51,474 nt of DNA from Oscillatoriales cyanobacterium USR001 (GCA_001698425.1 MBRE01000087.1:87628-139101); one strand, 5' to 3'. Shown: positions 41,942 to 50,666, counted from the first letter of the stretch. Numbers and translations are program-made. The notes: generated by a model from the sequence alone, not told the origin.

Positions 41942-43282
41942 TTAAGTGCGACTTGCAACAATACGTGCCAGCATTTCTCGCACCGCACCGACAGGTAACT
42001 GATTGAGAATTTCGGCAGCAAAGGCATTGATTAACAAATTGCGGCTCATTTCTTCATCTAAGCCGCGACTTTGTAGATAAAACACCTCATCATCTTCTAA
42101 TTGACTGACAGTTGCACCGTGCGAACACTTAACATTATCAGCGACAATTTCTAACTGCGGCTTAGTATCAACCCGTGCTTTTTGTGATAACAACAAATTG
42201 CGGTTTAACTGTCCCGCATCAGTCAATTGTGCAACTTTTGGCACAAAAACTTTACCGTTAAATACAGCATGAGCCTTACCATCAATAATGCACTTATGTA
42301 ATTGGCGACTTGTCCCATGAGGATGATTAAAACCAATGACACTGTGAGTATCGGCCAATTGTTCGCCGCCAATTAGTGTTAAACCATTTAGAGTTGTCTC
42401 AGTCCCCTCACCAGTCTGAGTAACTTCTAAATTGTGACGAGATATTTTCGCCCCCAAACTAATCGCATGGCAAGTATAACGGCTATTGCGAGATTGCGAG
42501 ATTGCACTCTTGCCAATATGAAACGCTTTTCCACCTTCTCGCTGAAGACGAAGGTGATTAACATTGGCATTTTCACCTACTACTATATCTGTCACCGCAT
42601 TGGTGAAACTAGCAACATTGCCAAGGGTTGCATAATCTTCAACCAGAACGATACTACTACCCGGTTCAGCTATTACTAAACAGTGTGGTTGGCACATCAC
42701 CGGAGTTGCACCAGGAACAGTAAAAAATAGCAAATGAATGGGAGTATCAATTGCCTTATTTGCCGGCACAAATACCACCGCTGAATCTACTAAACCGGCT
42801 ATATTTAAAGCAGAAAAAACATCATTCTGCTGCTGGTACTTACTCAAATACTCTCTAATGCCAGAATGATAAGGCCCCGGTGCATTAGATAGATTACCAG
42901 CATAAAACTCTAAGGCTAAAGTCGGTAGTAAGGATGATTGAACGTTAGACAATTGTGAGGAATAATAACCATTGATAAAAACCAAACGCAATGGTAAATC
43001 ATCCTTAGAACTCACTGGTAAAGTTATATCAGACAAGCTAATATCTAACTGCTGATTTTCCGCTACCTGAAACGGAATTTCTAACAGTGGTGACAAGTTT
43101 GTAAACCGCCATTCCTCATCTCTGGTAGTGGGAAAAGTCGCAGCCAAAACATATTCTGTCGCCATATCCCGCAAATCTTTTAAACCGTAAGCACAAGTTT
43201 CCCGCTTACCTTTACCAAGTTGGCGAAACTGACTAACTAAATCAGGTAAAAACGTTTCTCGATTAATCACTGGTGTAGTCAT
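41942..43282 (-). CDS. sufD: Fe-S cluster assembly protein SufD
   Basis: 446 residues. SufD pairs with SufB and SufC in the scaffold on which clusters are built. The beta-helix core contains EEWRFTNLSPLLEIPF at the N-terminus, HCLVIAEPGSSIVLVEDYA, HKCIIDGKAHAVFNGKVFVP and the conserved KCSHGATVSQLEDDEVFYLQ SRGL-type end. It starts four bases inside the end of sufC (43279-43282), so sufC and sufD are translationally coupled. Length and motifs are normal. Confidence 0.96.
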   Translation of the reverse strand: MTTPVINRETFLPDLVSQFRQLGKGKRETCAYGLKDLRDMATEYVLAATFPTTRDEEWRFTNLSPLLEIPFQVAENQQLDISLSDITLPVSSKDDLPLRLVFINGYYSSQLSNVQSSLLPTLALEFYAGNLSNAPGPYHSGIREYLSKYQQQNDVFSALNIAGLVDSAVVFVPANKAIDTPIHLLFFTVPGATPVMCQPHCLVIAEPGSSIVLVEDYATLGNVASFTNAVTDIVVGENANVNHLRLQREGGKAFHIGKSAISQSRNSRYTCHAISLGAKISRHNLEVTQTGEGTETTLNGLTLIGGEQLADTHSVIGFNHPHGTSRQLHKCIIDGKAHAVFNGKVFVPKVAQLTDAGQLNRNLLLSQKARVDTKPQLEIVADNVKCSHGATVSQLEDDEVFYLQSRGLDEEMSRNLLINAFAAEILNQLPVGAVREMLARIVASRT

Positions 43283-44070
43283 CGCGCCCCCACCTCCGAT
43301 GCTTCAGCTTCCACTACCCAATCATAACCACGTTCTTCTAATTCCAAGGCCAATTCTTTATCACCAGTAATCAAAATTCGTCCGCCTTCCATGACATGAA
43401 TGTAATCTGGCACAATGTAATTTAATAGCCGCTGATAGTGAGTAATTAACAACATGGCATTTTCAGCATTTGCTAACTGATTCACACCATTGGCGACAAT
43501 CTTCAGCGCGTCGATATCTAAACCCGAATCAGTTTCGTCTAAAATCGCTAATTTCGGTTCTAACAATGCCATTTGCAGAATCTCATTGCGCTTTTTCTCA
43601 CCACCAGAAAAACCCTCATTCACACTGCGACCCAGAAAAGCCGGATTCATCTTAACAATATCTAACTTTTGCTCTACTAAATCTTGAAAATCAAAAGCAT
43701 CCATTTCTTCCAATCCCTGATGCTTCCGACGGGAATTGTAAGCCACGCGCAAAAAGTCCAGATTACTTACCCCCGGAATTTCCAAAGGATATTGAAAAGC
43801 CAAAAATACCCCCGCCAAAGAACGTTCTTGTGGTGATAATTCCAGCAAATTTTGCCCTAAGAAAATCACCTCGCCACCCGTCACCGTATAAGCAGGATGA
43901 CCAGCCAAAATCTTAGAAAAAGTGCTTTTCCCCGAACCATTTGGCCCCATAATTGCATGAATTTCACCCGCCTTAATCTCCAGATTCAAACCCTTAAGGA
44001 TTTGGGTCCCATCAACATCAGCAGTCAAATCCCGAACAGACAAAATTACCGGACTATTTTCAACAATCAT
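43279..44070 (-). CDS. sufC: Fe-S cluster assembly ATPase SufC
   Basis: 263 residues, an ABC-type ATPase that drives SufBCD. Walker A GPNGSGKST (42-50), signature NEGFSGGEKKRNEILQMAL, Walker B LAILDETDSGLD and the switch His in MLLITHYQRLL are all intact. It is the second suf gene in most cyanobacterial operons, directly after sufB; here about 1.2 kb with two retropepsin-like genes and a repeat element separates them. Confidence 0.96.
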   Translation of the reverse strand: MIVENSPVILSVRDLTADVDGTQILKGLNLEIKAGEIHAIMGPNGSGKSTFSKILAGHPAYTVTGGEVIFLGQNLLELSPQERSLAGVFLAFQYPLEIPGVSNLDFLRVAYNSRRKHQGLEEMDAFDFQDLVEQKLDIVKMNPAFLGRSVNEGFSGGEKKRNEILQMALLEPKLAILDETDSGLDIDALKIVANGVNQLANAENAMLLITHYQRLLNYIVPDYIHVMEGGRILITGDKELALELEERGYDWVVEAEASEVGAR

Positions 44071-44116
44071 CTCTCTTTTTTCTCCTCTGCGCCCTCTGCG
44101 GATGGTGTGCGGTTCG

Positions 44117-44536
44117 TTATTTTAAAAACATTCTAGCAATATCAGGACTCTTTGGATTAACAATTAATCTTTCCTGCTTAATGTCAATTAAAACATCCAT
44201 TGCTTGCATCGGAATTGCCCCCAGTAAAACCTCAACTTCCCCAGGAATAACCATTGCACTGACAATTGCTTTCCGGTTCTCAAACCTGATTTCTACAGGT
44301 CCAACAACCTCCACATCCATCACTGAACCATCTGCCAATTCTGCCTGCTGCTCATCAATTTTCAGCAAATTTAATTGATTTTTGATGGACTCAGTAATCA
44401 TTAATAGAGAAGCCCCGTTATCTACTAAAGCTTTCACCTTCATGGATTTAATCTGGTCTTCTGGAATGTAGCCTCTCCGATGTAAGGCTACATCGTCGCT
44501 ACTAATCAGTTCAATTTCTGCGTATGTAATTCCCAT
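44117..44536 (-). CDS. Retropepsin-like clan AA aspartic protease (DNG variant)
   Basis: 139 residues from ATG 44536, which has AAGAG eight nt upstream (ATG 44572 adds 12). It fits the single-domain retropepsin-like family: ALVDNGASLLMITESI is the active-site region, ADGSVMDVEVVGPVEIRFEN and VEVLLGAIPMQAMDVLIDIK follow, and the NPKSPDIARMFLK end is typical. The catalytic Asp39 remains, but the usual D(T/S)G is DNG (Asn40, codon 44417-44419), so activity may be reduced. Such enzymes dimerise to form an active site. It is a tandem paralogue of the next gene and lies between sufB and sufC. Confidence 0.8.
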   Translation of the reverse strand: MGITYAEIELISSDDVALHRRGYIPEDQIKSMKVKALVDNGASLLMITESIKNQLNLLKIDEQQAELADGSVMDVEVVGPVEIRFENRKAIVSAMVIPGEVEVLLGAIPMQAMDVLIDIKQERLIVNPKSPDIARMFLK

Positions 44537-44581
44537 TTTTTTGCTCTTAGGTAAACTTAGAATGTTGGTCATAATTTGGTC

Positions 44582-45001
44582 TTACTTAAGAAGCATTCTC
44601 GCAATATCAGGACTTTCTGGATTAACAATCAATTGTTCCCGCTTGGGGTCAATCAAAACATCCATGTCCTGCATCGGAATTGCCCCCAGTAAAACCACAT
44701 TACTATTAGGAACAACCATCGCTCTCACAGTTGTGATCCGATTCTCAAACCTGATTTCCACAGGGCCGACTATTTCTAGCCGGACTATCGAACCATCAGC
44801 TAATTCTGCCTGCCTTTCATCAATTTTACGCAGATTTAGCTGATTTTTCACTGCTTCAGTAATGGCTAACATGGAAGAACCACTATCTACCAATGCTCTC
44901 ACCTTGATAGATTTAATTTGGTCTTCTTGGATGTAACCTTCTCGAAACAGTGCTCTATCGTCACTGCGAATCAGTTCAATTTCTGCGTAAGTAATTCCCA
45001 T
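44582..45001 (-). CDS. Retropepsin-like clan AA aspartic protease (DSG)
   Basis: 139 residues from ATG 45001 (ATG 45016 adds five), aligned along its whole length with its downstream neighbour. The active-site motif is the standard ALVDSGSSMLAITE (Asp39-Ser40-Gly41), followed by LADGSIVRLEIVGPVEIRFE and the conserved VVLLGAIPMQDMDVLID and NPESPDIARMLLK. It should form a two-fold dimer with one active site; a mixed dimer with the paralogue is possible. Substrate unknown. 45 bp separate the stop of this gene from the start of the next, and a repeat element lies just upstream. Confidence 0.82.
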   Translation of the reverse strand: MGITYAEIELIRSDDRALFREGYIQEDQIKSIKVRALVDSGSSMLAITEAVKNQLNLRKIDERQAELADGSIVRLEIVGPVEIRFENRITTVRAMVVPNSNVVLLGAIPMQDMDVLIDPKREQLIVNPESPDIARMLLK

Positions 45002-45054
45002 GTTTTTTGTTTTCATTTGAATTAACCATTTTTGTGAGGGTTACGGTGGCATTA

Positions 45055-45270
45055 CATTGGTATCAACTGTCATCCAAAGGCCGCCAGGGGTTAAAACCCC
45101 TGTCTAATAGTTTAAGTCCTCTGAAGAGGACTAATGCACTTCTCCAATAATTCTTGTTGAGCAGAGATCCTGCCTACTTTTAACTTGCTTTTATGGAGAA
45201 GAAGAATGAATTTAACAGTCCTCTTTAGAGGACTTAAGCTGTGAGACAGGGGTTTTAACCCCTGTCGGAC
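45055..45270. repeat. Hairpin repeat element between sufB and the retropepsin pair
   Basis: It carries the same palindromes in the same order as the element at 38835: CAGGGGTTAAAACCCCTG, AGTCCTCTGAAGAGGACT, AGTCCTCTTTAGAGGACT and GACAGGGGTTTTAACCCCTGTC. A degenerate outer left end (ATTGGTATCAACT) remains. The central spacer differs and encodes nothing credible. Confidence 0.7.
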
Positions 45271-45289
45271 TTGAATGCCCACCCAAAAA

Positions 45290-46729
45290 TTAACCAACAC
45301 TGCCTTCTAACTTCAAGCTTAATAACTTGTCAGCTTCCACAGCAAACTCCATCGGCAATTGATTGAAAACATCCTTACAGAAACCACTAATCATCATCGA
45401 AATCGCATCTTCTGTGGAAATTCCCCGCTGTGCAAAGAAAAACAATTGATCTTCGCCAATTTTAGAAGTAGAAGCTTCATGCTCCACCCTCGCCGTATTA
45501 TTCTGCACTTGAATATAAGGGAAAGTATTAGCCTGAGCATTATCCCCAATTAGCATCGAATCGCACTGAGAATAATTCCGAGAACCCTGAGAATTTGGCC
45601 CCATTTTCACCAAGCCGCGATAGCTATTGGATGACTTGCCGGCCGAAATTCCCTTAGAGATAATCGTGCTTTTGGTGTTTTTGCCGATATGTACCATTTT
45701 GGTACCAGTATCAGCTTGCTGCTTGTGATTTGTCAGCGCCACTGAGTAAAATTCTCCCACTGAATTGTCACCAACTAGGACACAACTAGGATATTTCCAA
45801 GTAATTGCCGAACCGGTTTCTACCTGCGTCCAAGAAATCTTAGAATTGACTCCTTGACACAAACCCCGCTTAGTGACAAAGTTGTAAATGCCGCCTTTAC
45901 CATTTTCATCGCCGGCGTACCAATTTTGCACCGTTGAATACTTAATGTCAGCGTTATCTAAGGCGACTAATTCCACAACAGCAGCGTGTAATTGGTTAGT
46001 ATCAAACATCGGTGCAGTGCAACCTTCTAAATAGCTCACACTACTGCCTGATTCAGCGATGATTAATGTGCGTTCAAATTGCCCAGAATCACCGTTGTTA
46101 ATCCGAAAATATGTGGACAATTCCATTGGGCATTTGACATTTTTGGGGATATAAACAAAGGAACCGTCGCTAAATACCGCAGAATTGAGGGCGGCGAAGT
46201 AGTTATCACCTACGGGTACAACGCTACCGAGATATTTTTCTATCAGTTCGGGATAGTCTTTTACTGCTTCCGAAATCGAACAGAAAATTACGCCATCTTT
46301 AGCTAGTTTTTCTCTGAAAGTGGTAGCGACAGAAACGCTATCAAACACGGCATCAACGGCAACGTTACTCAGCCTTTTTTGTTCAGATAAAGAAATCCCT
46401 AATTTCTCAAAAGTTTCTAACAAAACTGGGTCAACTTCATCGAGGCTGTTGAGTTTTTTTGCCTTTTGTTTAGGCGCAGAATAATAAATGATTTCTTGGT
46501 AATTAATGGGGGGGTAGCTGACGTGGGGCCAAGTGGGTTCGGTCATTTTTAGCCATTGCCGATAGGCTTTGAGGCGAAATTCCAGCATGAAAGCGGGCTC
46601 ATTTTTCTTGGAGGAAATTAGGCGGACGACATCTTCGCTGAGGCCGCGAGGGATGGTATCTGACTCAATTTCGGTGATAAAGCCGTATTTATAGGGTTGA
46701 TTGACTAGGGTTTGGACTGTAGCACTCAT
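45290..46729 (-). CDS. sufB: Fe-S cluster assembly protein SufB
   Basis: 479 residues, the cluster-building scaffold subunit. Marks include EPAFMLEFRLKAYRQWLKM, FDSVSVATTFREKLAKDGV, the long beta-helix with NAVFSDGSFVYIPKNVKCPM and SGSSVSYLEGCTAPM, and the C-terminal VEHEASTSKIGEDQLFFFAQ RGI-type motif. It is the first gene of the suf operon and is divergent from sufR across a 180-bp regulatory gap. The suf operon builds Fe-S clusters for photosystem I and other proteins. Length is normal. Confidence 0.96.
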   Translation of the reverse strand: MSATVQTLVNQPYKYGFITEIESDTIPRGLSEDVVRLISSKKNEPAFMLEFRLKAYRQWLKMTEPTWPHVSYPPINYQEIIYYSAPKQKAKKLNSLDEVDPVLLETFEKLGISLSEQKRLSNVAVDAVFDSVSVATTFREKLAKDGVIFCSISEAVKDYPELIEKYLGSVVPVGDNYFAALNSAVFSDGSFVYIPKNVKCPMELSTYFRINNGDSGQFERTLIIAESGSSVSYLEGCTAPMFDTNQLHAAVVELVALDNADIKYSTVQNWYAGDENGKGGIYNFVTKRGLCQGVNSKISWTQVETGSAITWKYPSCVLVGDNSVGEFYSVALTNHKQQADTGTKMVHIGKNTKSTIISKGISAGKSSNSYRGLVKMGPNSQGSRNYSQCDSMLIGDNAQANTFPYIQVQNNTARVEHEASTSKIGEDQLFFFAQRGISTEDAISMMISGFCKDVFNQLPMEFAVEADKLLSLKLEGSVG

Positions 46730-46827
46730 TTTCTTGTGTTCTCTCGTATTGGGGACGGTTCTCTTAGGATGGCAGACGGTAATGGTCTACTGTGGTAGAG
46801 TCTGTTTTGGACTGACTCCAAGTTAAA

Positions 46828-46841
46828 CAACAGATTTGTTA
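46828..46841. promoter_or_regulatory. Candidate SufR operator 1
   Basis: CAAC-N6-GTTA (spacer AGATTT) in the sufB-sufR gap differs by one base from CAAC-N6-GTTG, the SufR site described in Synechocystis. Flanking bases extend the dyad weakly. Confidence 0.5.
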
Positions 46842-46867
46842 CTTAAGTCTATTTTAAGGTACATTAG

Positions 46868-46881
46868 CAATAGTGATATTG
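46868..46881. promoter_or_regulatory. Candidate SufR operator 2
   Basis: CAAT-N6-ATTG (spacer AGTGAT) is a perfect dyad with the same half-site spacing as operator 1, 40 bp away, close to the sufR start. It could serve autoregulation of sufR. Confidence 0.4.
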
Positions 46882-46912
46882 TCAAAGTCAAAAATATATT
46901 TTTGTGAAAATG

Positions 46913-47590
46913 ATGACAACGACTCAGCAGCATTCGACCAAACAGGACATCCTCCAATACTTACTCCGGGAGGGGAAGGCGACGGCCTTGGAGTTGGCGG
47001 ATTCCTTGGAGGTAAGTCCCCAGGCGATTCGTCGTCACCTCAAGGATTTGGAAGCGGAGGGGTTAATTCAGTATCGATCGCTACAGTCGGGTATGGGTCG
47101 GCCTCAGCATATTTATGAGCTTACGACTCAAGGGCGCGATCGCTTTCCTAATCGTTATAGCGAATTTGCAGTTTCTCTCCTCGATACTTTAACCGAAACT
47201 GTCGGTCGCGATGGTGTAATTGCGCTATTAGAAAAACAGTGGGAACGTAAGGCAATGGAATATCGGCGTTTGTTGGGTGTGGGTTCTGTGCAAGAACGGG
47301 TTGCGAAGTTAGTAGAAATTCGCAGGAATGAGGGTTATATGGCCGAATACCATCCCGTAGAAACTAACAATTTTCAACATCAAGATGCGGTAAATCAATT
47401 GATGTTTCTTGAACATAATTGCGCCATTTCTAATGTGGCTGAAACTTTCCCTAGTGTCTGCGGTAATGAGTTAGAAATGTTTGCCGCCGTGTTGCCAGAC
47501 TGTACGGTGGAGCGAACTCAGTGGATTATTAATGGTGAGCATCGGTGCGGTTATTTGATTACCAGTCAATGTCGGAATCAAGATTTATAG
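46913..47590 (+). CDS. sufR: Fe-S sensing transcriptional repressor SufR
   Basis: 225 residues from ATG 46913 (MTTTQQHSTKQDIL, as in homologues; ATG 46910 and GTG 46904 add two and three). A DeoR-type winged helix (about 10-75; ATALELADSLEVSPQAIRRH) precedes a C-terminal [4Fe-4S] region with Cys170, Cys183, Cys197 and Cys212 (HRCGY). With its cluster bound, SufR represses sufBCDS; cluster loss in iron limitation or oxidative stress derepresses it. It is divergent from sufB, the standard cyanobacterial arrangement. Confidence 0.95.
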   Translation: MTTTQQHSTKQDILQYLLREGKATALELADSLEVSPQAIRRHLKDLEAEGLIQYRSLQSGMGRPQHIYELTTQGRDRFPNRYSEFAVSLLDTLTETVGRDGVIALLEKQWERKAMEYRRLLGVGSVQERVAKLVEIRRNEGYMAEYHPVETNNFQHQDAVNQLMFLEHNCAISNVAETFPSVCGNELEMFAAVLPDCTVERTQWIINGEHRCGYLITSQCRNQDL

Positions 47591-47637
47591 GATTGACTGA
47601 TTACAGATTAATAGTCATTACTCAATTGTAAATAGAT

Positions 47638-48045
47638 ATGCAACCATTGGCACAATTTTTAACAGCAGAAGAGTGTGCAGAAATAGATGCGGCACTGCTA
47701 TCATCTCAGGAAAAATTTTCAACTAGACTGGCAATTTATGCTTTGAGATTACTCAAGAAAATTGCCCAGGAAACAGGATTATCTGTGATAGAAGTAACGA
47801 ATCAACAGGTCGCAGATTGGATTCAGCAAGATGAAAGTATTAAGCAACAAATAGATGTTGATGCTAGTTTTGAGAGCTTTTTTACTAATTTGGTGATTTC
47901 ATCTTTGCGGCCATTACAGCAAATTTCCTTAGAAACTGGGAGGGAAATAGAAGCTTTGACGGTCAAACAAGTAGTTGCATGGTTTGAAAAAGATGGTAAG
48001 ATTAGGAGAGAGCAGGGTATTGATGCAGCGTTTTTGAAGTTGTAA
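47638..48045 (+). CDS. Small protein with an internal duplication, function unknown
   Basis: 135 residues, soluble and helical. Residues 36-78 (LRLLKKIAQETGLSVIEVTN...) and 90-132 (LRPLQQISLETGREIEALTV...) align at an offset of 54 residues, sharing LR-L-I-ETG, VT/TV-QV, W and the I(D)A(S/A)F end. No named family is recognised. The ATG at 47638 has no obvious Shine-Dalgarno. A TPR gene follows after 16 bp, and both may be co-transcribed after sufR (47-bp gap). Confidence 0.7.
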   Translation: MQPLAQFLTAEECAEIDAALLSSQEKFSTRLAIYALRLLKKIAQETGLSVIEVTNQQVADWIQQDESIKQQIDVDASFESFFTNLVISSLRPLQQISLETGREIEALTVKQVVAWFEKDGKIRREQGIDAAFLKL

Positions 48046-48061
48046 CGGAGCAAAATTTTCT

Positions 48062-48361
48062 ATGGTCACTCGTCTTGAGAAATCTTCCCGGCTTATTGAC
48101 AAAGCTACTGTTTTGGCAAAATCGGGCAATTGGGGAGAAGAAGCCAGAAAAATCAATACTTCCATTATCGAATTAGACCCCAAAAATGCAGATGCCCACA
48201 CGCGCTTAGCGCGGTGTCATATTTTACTGGGAAATCTCGATCATGCGGAGCAAGTTTATGAACAAGTGTTGAAGATTTATCCAAATAATTTAGTGGCAAA
48301 AAATAATCTGGCTAAGATTAAGAAAAATCGACCTTTATTTACGGGAGATAAACTCTTATAG
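48062..48361 (+). CDS. Small TPR protein
   Basis: 99 residues consisting of roughly two to three TPR helices (KATVLAKSGNWGEEARKINT, DAHTRLARCHILLGNLDHAE, YEQVLKIYPNNLVAKNNLAK). It should bind a protein partner; the partner is unknown. GGAG lies 12 nt before ATG 48062. It is probably expressed with the duplicated protein just upstream. No signal peptide. Confidence 0.75.
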   Translation: MVTRLEKSSRLIDKATVLAKSGNWGEEARKINTSIIELDPKNADAHTRLARCHILLGNLDHAEQVYEQVLKIYPNNLVAKNNLAKIKKNRPLFTGDKLL

Positions 48362-48372
48362 AAATTCTCATT

Positions 48373-48459
48373 TTGCTAATTAGTAATTGCTAATTGCTAA
48401 TTGCTAATTGGTAATTGGTGATTGCTAATTGGTGATTGCTAATTGCTAATTGGTGATTG
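48373..48459. repeat. Heptamer repeat (TAATTGC type)
   Basis: About twelve 7-nt units TAATTGC, with TAATTGG and TGATTGC variants, start 12 nt after the TPR gene. STRR-like. The segment 48460-48702, leading to cheW, is AT-rich and probably holds the promoter of the chemosensory operon, but no clear elements were seen. Confidence 0.85.
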
Positions 48460-48702
48460 AGCTAGTAAAGCTTCCCGATTAAATTTACATTGATAAATTT
48501 ATTTTAACAAAAATTAACACGACTAATTGCCAATCTTGATCTGGTCTGTTAGAATATTTGAGTTGATTTGTTGATTTGGCAAATTGATTTACCAAACTTA
48601 AACTAGACCCCATCTGTTTTATTTGCACGGCAATACTTTATAAGTAAATCCACCTAATTAAAAGTAAAACGATCGCTCAAACCCTTACCGTGTAAGAGTT
48701 AT

Positions 48703-48830
48703 TCTTCCTTCTTCCCTCTTCCTTCTTCCTTCTTCCCTCTTCCTTCTTCCTTCTTCCTTCTTCCTTCTTCCTTCTTCCTTCTTCCCTCTTCCTTCTTCCT
48801 TCTTCCCTCTTCCTTCTTCCTTCTTCCTTC
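48703..48830. repeat. Heptamer repeat (TTCCTTC/TTCCCTC) upstream of cheW
   Basis: About eighteen pyrimidine-rich heptamers end 20 nt before the cheW ATG, just before its AGGAG. Same unit as at 2141, 7561 and 22659. An antisense reading frame through it is an artefact of the repeat. Confidence 0.9.
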
Positions 48831-48850
48831 ATTATGACTAGGAGTAAGCA

Positions 48851-49336
48851 ATGTTAATGCTACTGTTTTACGTAGGGGAAAACCTTTACGCACTTGATAG
48901 TTCTCAAGTAGTGGAAGTTATACCCAGAGTGATCCTGAGAAAAACTCACCAAATGCCTGACTATGTAGCGGGGATGTTTCAATATCGGGCCACCATCGTA
49001 CCAGTTATCGATTTATGCCATTTAATTCAAGGTAAGCCTAGCTGCTCCTACTTAAGCACTAGAATTATCATGGTAAATTACTTTGGGCAAGATAACTCTA
49101 AACGTTGTATTGGATTAATGGCGGAACGAGTCACAGAAACATTAAATAAGCCAGATAGCGATTTAAGGGATGCAGGCACACAAATGGGTGAAACTCCAGC
49201 TTATTTAGGAGAAATGATTATGGATGATAAAGGCATGATCCAGCGGATTAGGTTAGAATATTTGCTGTCAGATTCACAGCACCAATATTTATTAGCAGGG
49301 AAGAGTAATGACCGCAATGTTACAAGCCCAAATTGA
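48851..49336 (+). CDS. cheW: CheW-like chemosensory coupling protein
   Basis: 161 residues of the CheW fold (MLMLLFYVGENLYALDSSQV, YVAGMFQYRATIVPVIDLCH, RCIGLMAERVTETL). It couples chemoreceptors to a CheA kinase in a sensory array. AGGAG six nt before ATG 48851 fixes the start. It overlaps the cheR gene by 29 nt and so is translationally coupled to it. The set with a TPR-fused CheR and an MCP resembles the alternative-function (Wsp-like) chemosensory systems. Confidence 0.9.
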   Translation: MLMLLFYVGENLYALDSSQVVEVIPRVILRKTHQMPDYVAGMFQYRATIVPVIDLCHLIQGKPSCSYLSTRIIMVNYFGQDNSKRCIGLMAERVTETLNKPDSDLRDAGTQMGETPAYLGEMIMDDKGMIQRIRLEYLLSDSQHQYLLAGKSNDRNVTSPN

Positions 49337-50666
49337 GTTGCTACTAAGAGATAACATGGGTTGGTCTGCCAATATCATTGGTTCCAAAGAAATTGGCAGG
49401 GCTGTAGAAAAAAGGATGGTTGAAAGAAATTTAACAGACTTGCAAACTTATCTACAGCAATTGCAAATATCAACCCAAGAAATCGAGGCACTAATTGAAT
49501 TATTAATCGTTCCTGAAACTTGGTTTTTTCGAGATTGGGAACCATTTGTTTTTTTAGAGAAATATGTTAAATCTGAGTGGTTGCTTAAGCTAAATTACCG
49601 CCCTTTGCGCGTGCTTAGCGTCCCTTGTTCTTCAGGGGAAGAACCTTACTCAATTGCCATGAGTCTCTTCAATGCAGGCTTGATGTCCAACCAGTTTCAA
49701 ATTGATGCTGTTGACATTAGCAAAACTTCCTTAGATAGAGCAAGAGAAGCCATTTACGGTTCCAACTCATTTCGGGTGAAAAACTTAGAATTTCAGAGCC
49801 GTTACTTTACCCAATTTGACAATAAATATCACTTGCGGGACTCGGTTAAAAATGCCGTTAATTTTATGTACGGGAACCTAGTAGCTCCGAATTTTCTCAG
49901 CGACAAAAATCCTTACGATGTGATTTTTTGCCGCAACGTTTTAATTTATTTTGATGATGCAGCTAGAGTCAAAGCAATGGAGACTTTAAATAGTTTATTG
50001 AGAAATGAAGGGTTGCTATTCTTGGGACACGCAGAACAAGGACAGTTATTAACATCTTGCTTTATCTCCATACAACATCCGTTTGCTTTCGCTTATCGAA
50101 AAATAGAAAATAATAACAGCGAGTTAAAAAATCAACAAAAAGTAGCAAATAAAAATCAGCAGTTAACCTCCTCTCCAGAAGCTAAATCCTGGCGAGAACA
50201 GAAAAATAACTCCCCTCAAAAAAGTGACAGTTTGCCCAAATCCCCAAAAACAATTGAACCCATAATCAAACAAGAAAATCCAGAAATCAGAACAATTTTT
50301 ACCAGAGATACTGTCACGCCTAACCAGGAAAAAATTAAATCCCAACCATCAAATCAAACTTCAAATTATCACCTTGAACAAGCCCGGAAATTAGCAGATT
50401 TGGGGCAACTAAGCGAAGCTGCCAGCATCTGTGAAAATTATCTTAAAACTCACAGTAACAGTGTAGAAGCTTATATTTTGCTAGGGGAAGTTTACCAAGG
50501 AAAAGGGATGGAAAAACAAGCAGAACAATGCTTTCAAAAAGCAATTTACCTAGCACCGAATAACTATGATGCACTCCTGCATCTGACTTTACTCGCAGAA
50601 CATCGCGGCGATACTGCTAAAGCCGCAGCGCTGCGAAGGCGAATTCAGCGCCTGGAAAAATCTTAG
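49308..50666 (+). CDS. cheR: CheR-type methyltransferase with C-terminal TPR
   Basis: 452 residues. The N-terminal CheR helical domain and SAM-dependent methyltransferase (about 1-265) carry VPETWFFRDWEPF, VLSVPCSSGEEPYSIAM and DVIFCRNVLIYFD. A polar, low-complexity linker (about 268-345, rich in Q, N, S, P and K) leads to TPR repeats (about 350-450; ARKLADLGQLSEAASICENY, AEQCFQKAIYLAPNNYDALL). It methylates glutamates of the neighbouring MCP; the TPR part probably docks on array partners as in WspC/FrzF-type proteins. GGAAGAG just upstream supports ATG 49308, inside the end of cheW. Confidence 0.92.
   Translation: MTAMLQAQIELLLRDNMGWSANIIGSKEIGRAVEKRMVERNLTDLQTYLQQLQISTQEIEALIELLIVPETWFFRDWEPFVFLEKYVKSEWLLKLNYRPLRVLSVPCSSGEEPYSIAMSLFNAGLMSNQFQIDAVDISKTSLDRAREAIYGSNSFRVKNLEFQSRYFTQFDNKYHLRDSVKNAVNFMYGNLVAPNFLSDKNPYDVIFCRNVLIYFDDAARVKAMETLNSLLRNEGLLFLGHAEQGQLLTSCFISIQHPFAFAYRKIENNNSELKNQQKVANKNQQLTSSPEAKSWREQKNNSPQKSDSLPKSPKTIEPIIKQENPEIRTIFTRDTVTPNQEKIKSQPSNQTSNYHLEQARKLADLGQLSEAASICENYLKTHSNSVEAYILLGEVYQGKGMEKQAEQCFQKAIYLAPNNYDALLHLTLLAEHRGDTAKAAALRRRIQRLEKS

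Noticed and set aside
45112..45300. Minus-strand frame of 62 codons between sufB and the retropepsin genes
   Set aside because: It is made of the hairpin element sequence and runs into sufB; no domain or RBS.
48699..48893. Minus-strand frame of KKEEGRR repeats
   Set aside because: It is only the translation of the TTCCTTC heptamer tract and overlaps the real start of cheW.
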